A stretch of DNA of 64,000 bases from an uncultured Alistipes sp. (GTDB lineage: Bacteria > Bacteroidota > Bacteroidia > Bacteroidales > UBA932), in contig UQUN01000008.1 of assembly GCA_900544175.1 (NCBI GenBank), positions 1-64,000 of the forward strand, in the 5' to 3' direction. Shown here one piece after another: positions 63,422 to 64,000 of this stretch. The translations under genes and the position numbers were made by a program. Position 1 is the first letter of the stretch. Each line of letters opens with the position of its first letter. The notes below the pieces were generated by a model. It worked only from the letters and a program-made list of their open reading frames with translations. It had not been told where the DNA came from and made no database searches.

Positions 63422-64000
63422 TTATTTGTTGTCTTTTTTCATATGTAATTGTCTGTCAAAATACACCGAATACACCGCTATCGCAATAAAACACACCAGC
63501 GGCAGCAGGAATCCTTCGGACATCCTCGCCTTTCCTATAAATCCCATGAGCACAGGTGAGACTGCCCCTCCGACGATGGACATAACCAGGAATGAGGAGG
63601 CCGTCCCCGTCTGTCTGCCATGCAGACCGCTAAGGGACATGGAGAATATGGTCGGGAACATGACACTCTCGAAAAGATAAGTCAGACAAAGGGTGATGAC
63701 ACCGGCCGGTCCTGGACAGGAGACCGTCAGGACCATGCACACGGAGGCTCCTGCAGAGCACGCCGTCATCACAGCTGATGGACGGACAGTGCGCATCACG
63801 GCCGAGCCGACCAGGCGGCCCAGCGTGAACAGGCCCATGCCGCCGAGAGAGAGCATGAGGGCGGCCGTCCGGGCTGAAATATCCGGATCCGACTCGATGA
63901 CATAGTTGATGAAGAAGGAGTTGATGCCCGTCTGCGCCGCCACATACAGCAGGAGTGCCGGGACACCGTAACGGAATGTGCGGACCTGCCATACGGACAT
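63422..64000 (-). CDS. FucP-like MFS transporter, 3' part
   Basis: The last 192 residues of a major facilitator superfamily transporter whose 5' end lies beyond the window. At least five membrane helices are visible, with the FucP-type motif FPTIFSMSLSGLHGR and a preceding GLFTLGRLVGS. FucP relatives import fucose, galactose, glucose or similar sugars by proton symport. Substrate cannot be told from this fragment. Confidence 0.85.
   Translation of the reverse strand: MSVWQVRTFRYGVPALLLYVAAQTGINSFFINYVIESDPDISARTAALMLSLGGMGLFTLGRLVGSAVMRTVRPSAVMTACSAGASVCMVLTVSCPGPAGVITLCLTYLFESVMFPTIFSMSLSGLHGRQTGTASSFLVMSIVGGAVSPVLMGFIGKARMSEGFLLPLVCFIAIAVYSVYFDRQLHMKKDNK

Noticed and set aside
1..64000. 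tRNA, rRNA or CRISPR array
   Set aside because: No tRNA T-loop pattern in a cloverleaf context, no rRNA signature and no regularly spaced repeats were noticed by eye; a tRNAscan or CRISPR finder run would be decisive.

Overview
The window looks like a chromosome segment of an anaerobic, fermentative member of the Bacteroidales (Bacteroidota). Supporting signs are the Bacteroidota-type -7 promoter box (TAnnTTTG) in front of many genes and the general scarcity of strong Shine-Dalgarno sites. Family-restricted genes point the same way (DUF6175, DUF5723, DUF6913, paired periplasmic M16 peptidases, a TamB-like giant, an OmpA with a coiled-coil linker). The [FeFe]-hydrogenase maturases HydE and HydF and a pyruvate phosphate dikinase fit an anaerobic fermenter. 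Genus cannot be read from the sequence.

Positions 1 to about 16,780 are an accessory, defence-like island. At the left edge is the start of an IS5-type transposase. It is followed by two DUF262 (GmrS-like) proteins, originally adjacent and now separated by a complete IS4-family element flanked by an unusually long 31-bp direct repeat. Next comes hipBA with a perfect palindrome over the hipB start codon. hipBA is followed at once by a tightly coupled DUF6361 protein, a phospholipase-D-like protein and a helicase whose frame is broken in a run of seven A. After a probable HipA remnant comes a two-gene operon: a MazG-like pyrophosphohydrolase, and a 795-residue protein joining a PD-(D/E)XK-like nuclease region, a DUF2075 helicase and a UmuD/LexA-like autoprotease domain with Ser, Lys and a Cys-Gly candidate cleavage site. 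I consider this fusion the most interesting object in the window.

Positions 16,780 to 25,000 hold metabolic genes: PhzF-like protein, two overlapping aldo/keto reductases with a divergent AraC regulator, nicotinate phosphoribosyltransferase, an NhaD-type antiporter and FolC. Then follow purL, a PIN-PhoH ATPase, an AT-rich islet (a lipoprotein and an HExxH protein that may have lost its 5' end), ppdK with a clear terminator, and a four-gene secreted/envelope operon.

Positions 38,970 to 50,950 contain hydF-hydE, a DUF6913 protein, a DUF368 lipid-carrier transporter, a TamB-like protein, the rsmI-like/folB/mtaB operon, a PhnP-like hydrolase and a MaoC hydratase. From 51,000 to the end there are a DUF5723 protein with a large lipoprotein, a metal-binding HMA protein, the paired M16 peptidases, a three-enzyme set resembling WbpB-WbpE-WbpD for a diacetamido uronic acid sugar nucleotide, a lone tyrosine recombinase, an OmpA-family protein and the 3' part of a FucP-like MFS transporter. 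No rRNA, tRNA or CRISPR array was recognised.
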